A DNA stretch of 6,478 bases from Lysobacterales bacterium UBA5700 (lineage in GTDB: Bacteria > Pseudomonadota > Gammaproteobacteria > Xanthomonadales > Xanthomonadaceae), in NCBI GenBank assembly GCA_002420085.1, contig DIHI01000144.1:6102-12579 (forward strand), given 5' to 3'. The translations under genes were made by a program, and so were the position numbers. This document shows positions 1-6,332 of the stretch, one piece after another; within the stretch, counting starts at the first letter, position 1; every line of letters starts with the position of its first letter. Below the pieces are notes generated by a model. That model ran no database searches. It saw only the letters and a program-made list of their open reading frames with translations, and had not been told where the DNA came from.

Positions 1-837
1 AACATCAACGACCTGCCGACCGGCGGTATCACGATCAGCGGCACGGCGACCGAGGATCAGACCCTCACCAGTGCCAGCACCCTGGTCGATGCCGATGGCC
101 TCGGCACGCTGAACTACCAGTGGCGACGCAACGGGGGGGCGATCAGTGGGGCGATCTTTGCCACCTATACCCTCGACGATGCCGATGTCGGCGCCACCAT
201 CGACCTCCAGGTCAGCTATGTCGATGCCCAAAGCGCCAGCGAAGGACCGATCACCAGCAATGTGCTGGGTCCGGTGGCCAACGTCAATGATGCTCCGACC
301 GGGACGGTGACGATCGACGGGACGATCGAGCGTGGTCAGACCGTCAGCGCCAATGCCAGCAGTCTGGCCGACGCGGACGGGCTCGGACCCTTCAGCTACC
401 AGTGGCGCTTCGGTGGCGTGGCCATTCCCGGAGCCACGGGGCTGGCCTTCGCGATCGGCAACGGCGATGTCGGCAAGGATCTGAGCGTGACGGTCAGCTA
501 CATCGACGGGCAGGGTACGTCCGAGGCGGTTACCAGTGCAGACCGGCGGGTGCTGGCCGGCGACAACCGCCCACCGACCGGCGAGGTCGTGATCAGCGGT
601 CCGGCGGTGGAGTACCAGACCTTGACGGCCACCGCGATGCTGGCCGATCTCGATGGCTTGGGTCCGTTCAGCTACCAGTGGCTGCGTGAAGGCGAGCCGA
701 TCATCGGCGCCGAGAGCGATCAGTACACCGTCAGTGATCTGGATGTCGGATTCCACCTCAGTGTGGCGGTCAGCTACATCGACGGGCGCCTGACGCCCGA
801 GCGTGTGGTCAGTGCCCCGGTCGGCCCGGTCCGTGCC
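1..837 (+). repeat. Three tandem Ig-like/cadherin-like units of 93 codons
   Basis: Units fall at 1-279, 280-558 and 559-837, each 279 bases, with the boundary set at the NxND/PTG junction. Each shows I-x-G near the start, then a DGLG turn followed by YQW, a DVG motif and a VSY-x-D strand near the end. Unit 2 carries a one-codon internal shift yet keeps the total length. Unit 1 is already in mid-series at the window edge, so more copies probably lie upstream. The VND-P linker and YQW core are familiar from bacterial Ig-like/cadherin-like repeats of large surface proteins. The exact Pfam family is not assigned here. Confidence 0.85.
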
Positions 838-2310
838 GAGGGCAGCGACCTGCCGTTCCAGCGTCGGGTGTTCTTCCTCAACCCGGCCAGCAATGCCCTG
901 CAAATGGGTTCGCTGCGCTTCATCAACCCGCATGGCCAGACGATCACGGTCGAACTGCGCGGCATCGACGACACCGGCGCTCAGGCCCCCGAGGGTCGGG
1001 TCCGATTCCAGGTGCCAGCACGGTCGGCGTTGCGATTCACGGCTGCTGACCTCGAACAGGGCAATCCAGCCCTGGGCCTGACCGGTCGGCTCGGCGATGG
1101 CCAGGGCAAGTGGCAACTCCGGGTCGGCTCGACCCTGCCGGTCGAGGTGATGAGCCTGATCGAGACGCCGAGTGGTTTCCTGACCAATGTCAGTGCGACC
1201 ACGACCAAGCGTGGCCCCGGTCAGTACGAAACGCTGTTCGCCAATCCGGCCACCAACACCGTCCAGCAGAGCTTCATTCGGGTGGTCAACCGGTCCAATG
1301 TCGCCGGCTCGGTGACGGTTCGGGCGCTGGACGATGCCGGTCAGCCGGCGTCGGGTGGCATGCTCAGCTTCGATCTCGGGCCGAACGAGTCGCTCCAGTT
1401 CAACAGCAGCGATTACGAGTTCGGCAATCCGGACAAGGGGCTGCAGGGATCGCTGGGCAAGGGTGCCGGCAAGTGGCGCCTGCTATTCGAGTCGTCGCTC
1501 AGCCTGGAGGTGATGAGCCTGATCCGGGCGCCGGATGGCTTCCTGACCAATCTGAGCGAATCGGTGCCGCGTGGTGCCAATGATCCGGATGCCGACAGCC
1601 ATGTGTTGACCATCAGCCCGCTCGGCGATGCCTATGGCGAGTCCTTCGTGCGGGTGGTCAACCGCTCGAATGAAAGTGGCCGGGTGATCGTCACCGGTAT
1701 CGATGATGATGGCCGCTCGTCACCACGACCGACCATCCGCTTCGACCTCGGTCCACAGCAGGCCAAGCAGTTCAATGCCTTCGACATCGAGAACGGCAAT
1801 CCCGACAAGGGTCTGATCGGTACCCTGGGACGGGCCGAGGGTCGCTGGCGACTGGTGATCAGTTCCGACCTGCCGCTGGAGGTCATGAACCTGCTGCGCA
1901 CCCACGGCGGTTTCCTGACCAACCTCAGTGATGCGGCACCGAACCCGAGTCGGTTCAGTTCGGAGGTGCCCCTGTTCCATGCTGCCGCAGATACCCAGCA
2001 ACGCAGCCTGTTGCGGATCGTCAATCTCGACGACATCCGGATGGCCAGCATCCTGATCGAAGCGATCGACGATGCCGGTCAGCCGGCGCCGGGGGGCTCG
2101 CTGGTGATCGACCTCGATCCCACCGCATCGGTCGAACTGAGCGCGGCCGATCTTGAGAACGGCAACGGCGACAAGGGCCTGCTCGGTGCGCTGGGTGAGG
2201 GTGAAGGCCGCTGGCGGTTGCGGGTGTCGTCGGATACCCGCATCGAGGTGCAGAGCCTGATGGCGACACCGGGTGGGTTCCTGAACAACCTGAGTTCGCC
2301 CGTCAAGTGA
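1..2310 (+). CDS. C-terminal part of a giant Ig-like-repeat exported protein (5' end outside window)
   Basis: The frame is open from the first base to a TGA at 2308-2310, giving 769 visible residues. The GTG at 262 is internal to a repeat and is not a real start. Residues 1-279 are three Ig-like/cadherin-like units of about 93 residues carrying N-x-ND-x-PTG, DGLG, YQW, DVG and VSY-x-D signatures. Such units are typical of very large adhesin-like or RTX-like exported proteins. Residues 290-769 are four copies of a second beta-rich domain with R-V-VN, DD-x-G, GNPDKGL, EVMSLI and GFLTNLS signatures. The protein ends SSPVK, with no LPXTG, PEP-CTERM-like tail, transmembrane anchor or obvious RTX nonapeptides. 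A surface or extracellular adhesion/matrix role is inferred from architecture. The gene faces the ATPase gene convergently. Coding status is very certain, function much less so. Confidence 0.93.
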   Translation, partial: NINDLPTGGITISGTATEDQTLTSASTLVDADGLGTLNYQWRRNGGAISGAIFATYTLDDADVGATIDLQVSYVDAQSASEGPITSNVLGPVANVNDAPTGTVTIDGTIERGQTVSANASSLADADGLGPFSYQWRFGGVAIPGATGLAFAIGNGDVGKDLSVTVSYIDGQGTSEAVTSADRRVLAGDNRPPTGEVVISGPAVEYQTLTATAMLADLDGLGPFSYQWLREGEPIIGAESDQYTVSDLDVGFHLSVAVSYIDGRLTPERVVSAPVGPVRAEGSDLPFQRRVFFLNPASNALQMGSLRFINPHGQTITVELRGIDDTGAQAPEGRVRFQVPARSALRFTAADLEQGNPALGLTGRLGDGQGKWQLRVGSTLPVEVMSLIETPSGFLTNVSATTTKRGPGQYETLFANPATNTVQQSFIRVVNRSNVAGSVTVRALDDAGQPASGGMLSFDLGPNESLQFNSSDYEFGNPDKGLQGSLGKGAGKWRLLFESSLSLEVMSLIRAPDGFLTNLSESVPRGANDPDADSHVLTISPLGDAYGESFVRVVNRSNESGRVIVTGIDDDGRSSPRPTIRFDLGPQQAKQFNAFDIENGNPDKGLIGTLGRAEGRWRLVISSDLPLEVMNLLRTHGGFLTNLSDAAPNPSRFSSEVPLFHAAADTQQRSLLRIVNLDDIRMASILIEAIDDAGQPAPGGSLVIDLDPTASVELSAADLENGNGDKGLLGALGEGEGRWRLRVSSDTRIEVQSLMATPGGFLNNLSSPVK
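868..2307 (+). repeat. Four tandem copies of a ~110-residue C-terminal domain
   Basis: Copies lie at about 868-1200, 1231-1563, 1603-1935 and 1969-2307. Their GFLTN/GFLNN motifs begin at 1174, 1537, 1909 and 2275, giving spacings of 121, 124 and 122 codons. The shared pattern is: hydrophobic start; R-(F/V/I)-(I/V)-N; a DD-x-G turn; a (R/M/S)-(V/L)-x-(F/I) strand; D-x-E-x-GN-x-(D)-KGL; G-x-LG-x-G-x-G-x-W-x-L; S-x-(L/T)-x-(L/I)-EVMSLI; GFLTN(L/V)S. Copies 2 and 3 are most alike; copy 1 lacks the DK of NPDKG. The alternating hydrophobic pattern suggests a beta-sandwich. I recall similar LTNLS endings in other gammaproteobacterial exported proteins but cannot name a family. Confidence 0.88.
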
Positions 2311-2318
2311 CGATCGAC

Positions 2319-2346
2319 CGGGGAAGCGCCTTCGGGCGCTTCCCCG
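2319..2346 (+). terminator. Perfect 12-bp hairpin with TTCG loop, likely terminator
   Basis: The left arm CGGGGAAGCGCC (2319-2330) pairs perfectly with the right arm (2335-2346) around a TTCG loop (2331-2334). In the plus-strand transcript this gives a C(UUCG)G loop, a very stable tetraloop. It begins 8 bases after the stop of the giant protein gene, the expected place for a terminator. No T-run follows on either strand, so it may act as a 3'-end stabiliser or a weak/bidirectional terminator rather than a canonical intrinsic one. Confidence 0.6.
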
Positions 2347-2348
2347 AG

Positions 2349-2423
2349 GTTCGGGGTGGCCGTGTTCGGGGTGGCTGGGCTCGGGCTGGCCAGGTTTGGG
2401 GAGGCCAGGTTCGGGGAGGCGGG
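2349..2423. repeat. Five-copy 15-bp G-rich tandem array between convergent genes
   Basis: Five units start at 2349, 2364, 2379, 2394 and 2409, an exact 15-base period. The core is GTTCGGGGTGGC plus a variable triplet (CGT, TGG, CAG, CAG, GGG). Unit 3 reads GCTCGGGCTGGC; units 4 and 5 carry AGGC instead of TGGC. The plus strand holds many GGG/GGGG runs and could form a G-quadruplex. The array sits between the hairpin and the ATPase stop codon, outside both genes. In one plus frame it would read as AxFGx pentapeptides, but that frame lies largely antisense to the ATPase gene and is not thought to be expressed. Confidence 0.8.
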
Positions 2424-2466
2424 AGCGCGAGGTGGACGGACCGTCTGTTCGACCGACCGTTGTCGC

Positions 2467-4158
2467 TCAGTCGGTGCGAACCCGATACGCCTCCATCAAG
2501 GAGATACGTCCGGCCCGCGCCATCGCCACGGCCGACTGGGTCAACGAGGTCATGCCCTGGGCCAGGGCCTGGGCGTGGATGCGGTCGGCTTCGGCGCCGG
2601 GGACGATCAATTGCCGGATTTCCGGCGTCACCTCCAGCAGTTCGTAGACCGCTGCCCGCTTGAACACACCCAAGCCTTCGCAATGCGGGCAGCCCGCGCC
2701 GGTAAAAAACGATTCTTCCGGCCCCACGCCGAGCAATTCGCGAATGTGTACCGATGGCGTCTCCGGCACCGCGCAGTGCGGGCAGTTCAGCCGCACCAGA
2801 CGCTGTGCCAGTACCGCCAGCAGCGAGGAACGCAGCAGGAAGGCTTCCACCCCCAGTTCGAGCAGGCGGGCGATGGTGGTGGCGGCGGTATTGGTGTGCA
2901 GGGTGGACAACAGCAGGTGGCCGGTCAGTGCGCTCTCGATCGCGATGTCGGCGGTCTCGCGGTCGCGGATCTCGCCCACCATGATCACATCCGGATCGTG
3001 GCGCAGGACATTGCGCATGGCGCTGGCGAAGGTGAAATCCGCCGCCCGGTTGACCTGCATCTGCTGGATGTCTTCGATGTAGAACTCGACCGGATCCTCG
3101 ATGGTGAGGATGTTGATGCGCTGCTTGCGCAGTTCCAGCAGCATGGCGTACAGCGTGGTCGATTTGCCACAGCCGGTCGGGCCGGTCGCCAGGAACATGC
3201 CGTGGCTGCGATTCATCAGATCGTCGAGTCGGACCGCATCGGCGGGTGTGAAACCGATCTGGTCGAGGCTCTTGAGACTCTCCTCGGTATCCAGCAGGCG
3301 CACCACCACGCTTTCACCGAACACCGCCGGCATCACCGACATCCGCAGATCGATGCTGCGACCAGTGTCGAGCGTGAAGCTGCTGCGGCCATCCTGTGGT
3401 TTGCGGTGTTCGGCCAGATTCATGTTGGCCAGCACCTTGATGCGACTGACCAGGGCCGGCACCAACGCGCGCTGCACCTGCCGCACCGGCACCAGTTCGT
3501 CATCAATGCGATAGAGCAGGTCGGCGCCGATCAGCGTGGGACGGACGTGGATGTCGGAAGCGCGCCTGCGCACGGCCTCGGAAATCAGTTCGGTCACCAG
3601 TCGCACGATCGGCATCTGCCGTGCCAGGCGTTCGGCATCATCGGGCGTGGTGACCCGATTGAGCTGGGCCGGATCGAGGCCCAGTTCGCGAGCGATCCGG
3701 GCATCCTCGACCCGGTCGTAGTGCTGCGACAGGGATTGCTTGAGCGCCTTGCGTGGCGCCAGCAACGGCGCGACCCGGAACCGTGACAGGAAGTTCAGCG
3801 TCGCCAGGGTGCCTCCGTCGATCGGATCCTCCATCGCCACTGCGACCAATCCATCCTCGACGCGCAGTGGCAGGGCGCGGTGTTCGCGCGCCTGGTCGGG
3901 CGTCATCAAGGCCAGCGCATCGGGCTCCGGTGCCAGCGCGTCGGCAAGAATCACCGGCAGGCACAGTCGGGCACAGGCTTCGACCCGCTCCAGTGGGATT
4001 TCCGTCCGTTCGGCCACGGCTGCCGATTCCGACAGGCGTCGGCGATCCGACCAGACCGGTCCGCCATGGGCCGATTCGGACAGGTAGCTGGCGAGTTCGT
4101 CGAGGGTCTCGATCACCTGTACGCCACTCGGCGTCACGATCGGATGGCATTGGTTCAT
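2467..4158 (-). CDS. GspE/PulE/PilB-family secretion or pilus assembly ATPase
   Basis: This 563-residue cytoplasmic hexameric ATPase belongs to the family that powers type II secretion or type IV pilus extension. An N-terminal T2SSE_N/MshEN-like domain (about residues 50-150, ending near the RVAPLLAP and SLSQHYD motifs) precedes the catalytic core. Visible motifs are ASDIH (200-204), Walker A GPTGCGKST (326-334), Asp box ILTIEDPVE (350-358), Walker B with catalytic Glu DPDVIMVGEIRD (388-399, E396), His box TGHLLLSTLHTN (412-423), and a tetracysteine zinc site CPHC...CPHC (C459, C462, C490, C493). The family's usual DIHxEP is DIHVRP here and its DGxL is DDEL. The ATG at 4158-4156 is supported by GGGAGA five bases upstream. 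No gspF, pilC or pseudopilin gene is adjacent, so type II secretion, pilus or MshE-like use cannot be decided; the family call is firm. Confidence 0.96.
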   Translation of the reverse strand: MNQCHPIVTPSGVQVIETLDELASYLSESAHGGPVWSDRRRLSESAAVAERTEIPLERVEACARLCLPVILADALAPEPDALALMTPDQAREHRALPLRVEDGLVAVAMEDPIDGGTLATLNFLSRFRVAPLLAPRKALKQSLSQHYDRVEDARIARELGLDPAQLNRVTTPDDAERLARQMPIVRLVTELISEAVRRRASDIHVRPTLIGADLLYRIDDELVPVRQVQRALVPALVSRIKVLANMNLAEHRKPQDGRSSFTLDTGRSIDLRMSVMPAVFGESVVVRLLDTEESLKSLDQIGFTPADAVRLDDLMNRSHGMFLATGPTGCGKSTTLYAMLLELRKQRINILTIEDPVEFYIEDIQQMQVNRAADFTFASAMRNVLRHDPDVIMVGEIRDRETADIAIESALTGHLLLSTLHTNTAATTIARLLELGVEAFLLRSSLLAVLAQRLVRLNCPHCAVPETPSVHIRELLGVGPEESFFTGAGCPHCEGLGVFKRAAVYELLEVTPEIRQLIVPGAEADRIHAQALAQGMTSLTQSAVAMARAGRISLMEAYRVRTD

Positions 4159-4163
4159 GCACT

Positions 4164-4169
4164 TCTCCC
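4164..4169 (-). promoter_or_regulatory. Ribosome binding site of the GspE-family gene
   Basis: The minus-strand sequence GGGAGA lies five bases upstream of the ATG at 4158-4156. This supports the chosen start, which also leaves a normal-length N-terminal region before the T2SSE_N-like domain. Confidence 0.65.
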
Positions 4170-4326
4170 GGAGGGTTGGCGGGCACCTGCGGCAATCGGT
4201 CTGGCCGTGCCAGCGCCGAGCAGGGCGGAGTCGATGGCCGGCATCGGCTGGCGTCGGTTCGGGGATGTCGGTCGCGGCTGGCTCATCGCGGCGGTCGGGG
4301 CATGTTCGGAGATCGCCGCAGGCAGC

Positions 4327-4351
4327 GGGTCTGCGGTCGGGTCGGGTCGGG
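4327..4351 (+). repeat. TCGGG short tandem repeat with G-quadruplex potential
   Basis: TCGGG occurs three times head to tail at 4337-4351. With the GGG at 4327-4329 there are four G-runs (4327, 4339, 4344, 4349) separated by 9, 2 and 2 bases. This could fold as a G-quadruplex on the plus strand between the divergent genes, though the first loop is longer than the usual limit. It may simply reflect high GC. Confidence 0.4.
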
Positions 4352-4396
4352 TTTGAATCGGCCGGACCGCCACAGGCCGGCGGCCCGGCAGCCTGC

Positions 4397-4402
4397 TAGA
4401 CT
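4397..4402 (+). promoter_or_regulatory. Possible -10 element of the M1 peptidase gene
   Basis: TAGACT matches four of six positions of the sigma-70 TATAAT consensus and lies 29 bases before the ATG, in the least GC-rich part of the region. There is no convincing -35 at 16-18 bases upstream, and a TTGAAT at 4353-4358 is too far away. Weak, position-based call. Confidence 0.25.
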
Positions 4403-4431
4403 GCGACGGTAGCAAATCTGCGGAACCCATT

Positions 4432-6330
4432 ATGCGAGTCTCCCCCGTCCTGGCTTTGATCCTGGTCATGGTCGCCGCGTCGCTGCCGGTACGTGCCGGC
4501 GACGAGCACAGCTACGCCGAACCCGACAAGGTCCGTATCGTCGATATCGCACTCGATCTCGATGTCGATTTCGCCGGCCGCACGCTGTCCGGTCGCGCTG
4601 ATCTGCGGCTCGACTGGCGTGATCCCGAGCATCGCACCCTGGTGCTCGACACCCGCGCGCTGGAGATCGAGAAGGTGCTGGGCAAGTCCGGCGACGGCGG
4701 CTGGAAGCGACTCAGTTTCAGTCTGGCCGAGCCAGACCCGATCTTCGGAAGTCGGCTGGCCATTCGCATGAGCCAGCCTTACGAGCTGGTCCGTGTCCGC
4801 TACCGCACCGCGCCGACCGCATCCGGTCTGCAATGGCTGGAGCCGAGCATGACTGCCGGTGGCAAGCACGGCTTTCTGTTCAGCCAGTCGCAGGCGATTC
4901 ACGCGCGCAGTTGGGTGCCCTTGCAGGACACGCCATCGGTGCGCTTCACCTATCGGGCACGCATCTCGACGCCGCCCGAACTGATCGCCTTGATGAGTGC
5001 GGACAACGACCCCGATGCCGCGCGCACCGGCGACTACCTGTTCCGCATGCCGCAGCCGATCCCGTCCTACCTGCTGGCGATCGCAGTCGGGGATCTGGTG
5101 TTCAAACCGATCTCCGCGCGTGCCGGCGTGTGGGCTGAACCGGCAACCATCGATGCCGCGATCGCCGAGTTCGCCGACACCGAGGCGATGATCCAGGCGA
5201 CCGAGGCACTCTATGGAGAGTATCGCTGGGGCCGCTACGACCTGCTGATCCTGCCGCCCAGTTTTCCGTTCGGCGGCATGGAAAATCCACGGCTGAGCTT
5301 CATCACCCCGACCGTCATCGTCGGCGACAGATCGCTGGTGGCCTTGATCGCCCATGAACTGGCGCATTCCTGGTCGGGCAACCTGGTCACCAATGCCAGT
5401 TGGAAGGACATGTGGTTGAACGAGGGTTTCACCAGCTATGTCGAGAACCGGGTCGTCGAAGCCGTGTTCGGCGCCGAGCAGGCGGCGATGGAGCGGGTGA
5501 TCTCGGAAAACGGCCTGCGCAAGGAATTGACCGATCTGGCCCCGGAGCGTCAACGTCTGGCCCTGCTGCCGCTGCCGGGGGTCGATCCCGATGAGGCATT
5601 GACCGCCGTTCCCTACGACAAGGGAGCCTGGTTCCTGCGTTTCCTCGAAGCCCGTTTCGGCCGGGAGCGCTTCGACCCCTTCCTGCGCGGCTGGTTCGAC
5701 GCACGGGCATTCCAGAGCGTGACCACCGCCGATTTCGAGACGTACCTGCGCGAGCATCTGCTGACCGCCGACCCGAGCCTGGTGAGCGCCGAAGAACTGC
5801 GTGCCTGGCTGCATGAGCCGGGCTTGCCGGACAGCGCACCGAGCACGTCCAGTACTCGGTTCGATACCGTCGATGAAGCTCGTTCCCGTTGGCTGGCCGG
5901 CCGGGTTGCCGCCCGCGACCTCGCTACCGATGACTGGGTCACCCAGGAATGGCTGCACTTCCTCGAAGGGCTACCGAATACCCTGGAGCCCACGCAGTTG
6001 ATCGAACTCGACAACGCCTTTCGGTTCACGTCCAGCCGCAACGGTGAAATCTCCATGCGCTGGTATCCGCTGGCCTTGCGCAGTGGCTACTTCGAGGCAC
6101 AGCCGACCATCGCCGCCTTCCTCAAACGGGTCGGCCGACGCAAGCTGATCATGCCGGTCTACGAGGCCCTGGTCGCCACGCCGGACGGTCTCGCGTTTGC
6201 CGAGCAGGTATTCGCGTCGGCCCGGCCGGGATATCACCCGATCACGGCGGCCTCGGTGCAAGCCCTGATCGACACGGCCCGCGCCAGCGCCGAGCAGGAT
6301 GCAACAGCGACCGACGAATCCGGAGGCTGA
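4432..6330 (+). CDS. Exported M1-family aminopeptidase, leukotriene A4 hydrolase-like
   Basis: This complete 632-residue zinc metallopeptidase removes N-terminal residues from peptides; eukaryotic relatives also hydrolyse leukotriene A4. Residues 1-22 look like a Sec signal peptide (Arg2, hydrophobic 5-18, cleavage after VRA), so it should act in the periplasm or outside. The N-terminal beta domain carries FLFSQSQAIH (148-157) and QDTPS (165-169). The catalytic domain has GGMEN (281-285), zinc motif HELAH (308-312) and third ligand E331 in WLNEG, with exactly 18 residues between H312 and E331. The proton-donor tyrosine is Y395 in VPYDKG. The helical C-terminal domain keeps GRRK (R569, K571), matching human R563 and K565. 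The human Tyr378 position is Leu390. The start is fixed by the signal peptide; the Shine-Dalgarno (CGGAA, 4421-4425) is weak. Family call very firm; physiological substrate unknown. Confidence 0.97.
   Translation: MRVSPVLALILVMVAASLPVRAGDEHSYAEPDKVRIVDIALDLDVDFAGRTLSGRADLRLDWRDPEHRTLVLDTRALEIEKVLGKSGDGGWKRLSFSLAEPDPIFGSRLAIRMSQPYELVRVRYRTAPTASGLQWLEPSMTAGGKHGFLFSQSQAIHARSWVPLQDTPSVRFTYRARISTPPELIALMSADNDPDAARTGDYLFRMPQPIPSYLLAIAVGDLVFKPISARAGVWAEPATIDAAIAEFADTEAMIQATEALYGEYRWGRYDLLILPPSFPFGGMENPRLSFITPTVIVGDRSLVALIAHELAHSWSGNLVTNASWKDMWLNEGFTSYVENRVVEAVFGAEQAAMERVISENGLRKELTDLAPERQRLALLPLPGVDPDEALTAVPYDKGAWFLRFLEARFGRERFDPFLRGWFDARAFQSVTTADFETYLREHLLTADPSLVSAEELRAWLHEPGLPDSAPSTSSTRFDTVDEARSRWLAGRVAARDLATDDWVTQEWLHFLEGLPNTLEPTQLIELDNAFRFTSSRNGEISMRWYPLALRSGYFEAQPTIAAFLKRVGRRKLIMPVYEALVATPDGLAFAEQVFASARPGYHPITAASVQALIDTARASAEQDATATDESGG
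6322..6326 (+). promoter_or_regulatory. Ribosome binding site inside the end of the peptidase gene
   Basis: GGAGG lies six bases before the ATG at 6333 and within the last codons of the peptidase gene. This points to translational coupling and one shared transcript. Confidence 0.75.
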
Positions 6331-6332
6331 CC

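Larger units (their letters stand above)
4159..4431. other. Divergent intergenic region between ATPase and M1 peptidase genes
   Basis: This 273-base stretch must hold the promoters of both divergent genes. It contains a TCGGG triple repeat (4337-4351), a TAGACT -10-like hexamer (4397-4402), and a minus-strand ORF from ATG at 4430-4428 to TGA at 4157-4155. That ORF overlaps the ATPase start as ATGA. Its 91-residue product would be Pro/Arg/Ala/Ser-rich with no recognisable domain. GC-biased third positions in its middle and a minus-strand GGGGGAGA upstream (4439-4446) are mildly in favour. The low-complexity composition, several rare codons (AGG, AGA, CTA) and collision with the peptidase promoter and start are against. 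I do not call it a gene. Confidence 0.5.

Noticed and set aside
262..264. GTG as the start of the repeat protein
   Set aside because: The frame stays open to base 1 and the same repeat continues upstream of it, so this GTG codes for an internal Val of unit 1.
1632..2051. Minus-strand frames of up to 139 codons opposite the repeat protein
   Set aside because: They recur at the same offset in successive repeats, so they simply mirror the repeat on the other strand.
2420..2466. Possible hairpin terminator just after the ATPase stop on the minus strand
   Set aside because: The best pairing (around ACGGTCGG and CGGTCCGT) has mismatches in an 8-base stem and no T-run, so it is not supported.
2356..3786. 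476-codon plus-strand open frame opposite the ATPase gene
   Set aside because: It is antisense to a fully conserved GspE-family gene, is rich in His/Gln/Arg as expected from reading a GC-rich gene backwards, and shows no recognisable domain. Only the 15-bp array at its start is of interest.
4353..4358. TTGAAT as a -35 element for the peptidase promoter
   Set aside because: It is 38 bases from the only plausible -10 (4397-4402), far beyond the 16-18 base spacing of sigma-70 promoters.
4376..4389. GCCGG...CCGGC inverted repeat upstream of the peptidase gene
   Set aside because: It has only a 5-bp stem in very GC-rich sequence and is likely to occur by chance.
4396..5958. 520-codon minus-strand open frame opposite the M1 peptidase gene
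   Set aside because: The opposite strand carries every M1 catalytic motif in one uninterrupted frame. This antisense frame has a Gln/Gly/Arg-rich composition and no domain; long antisense frames are common in high-GC DNA.
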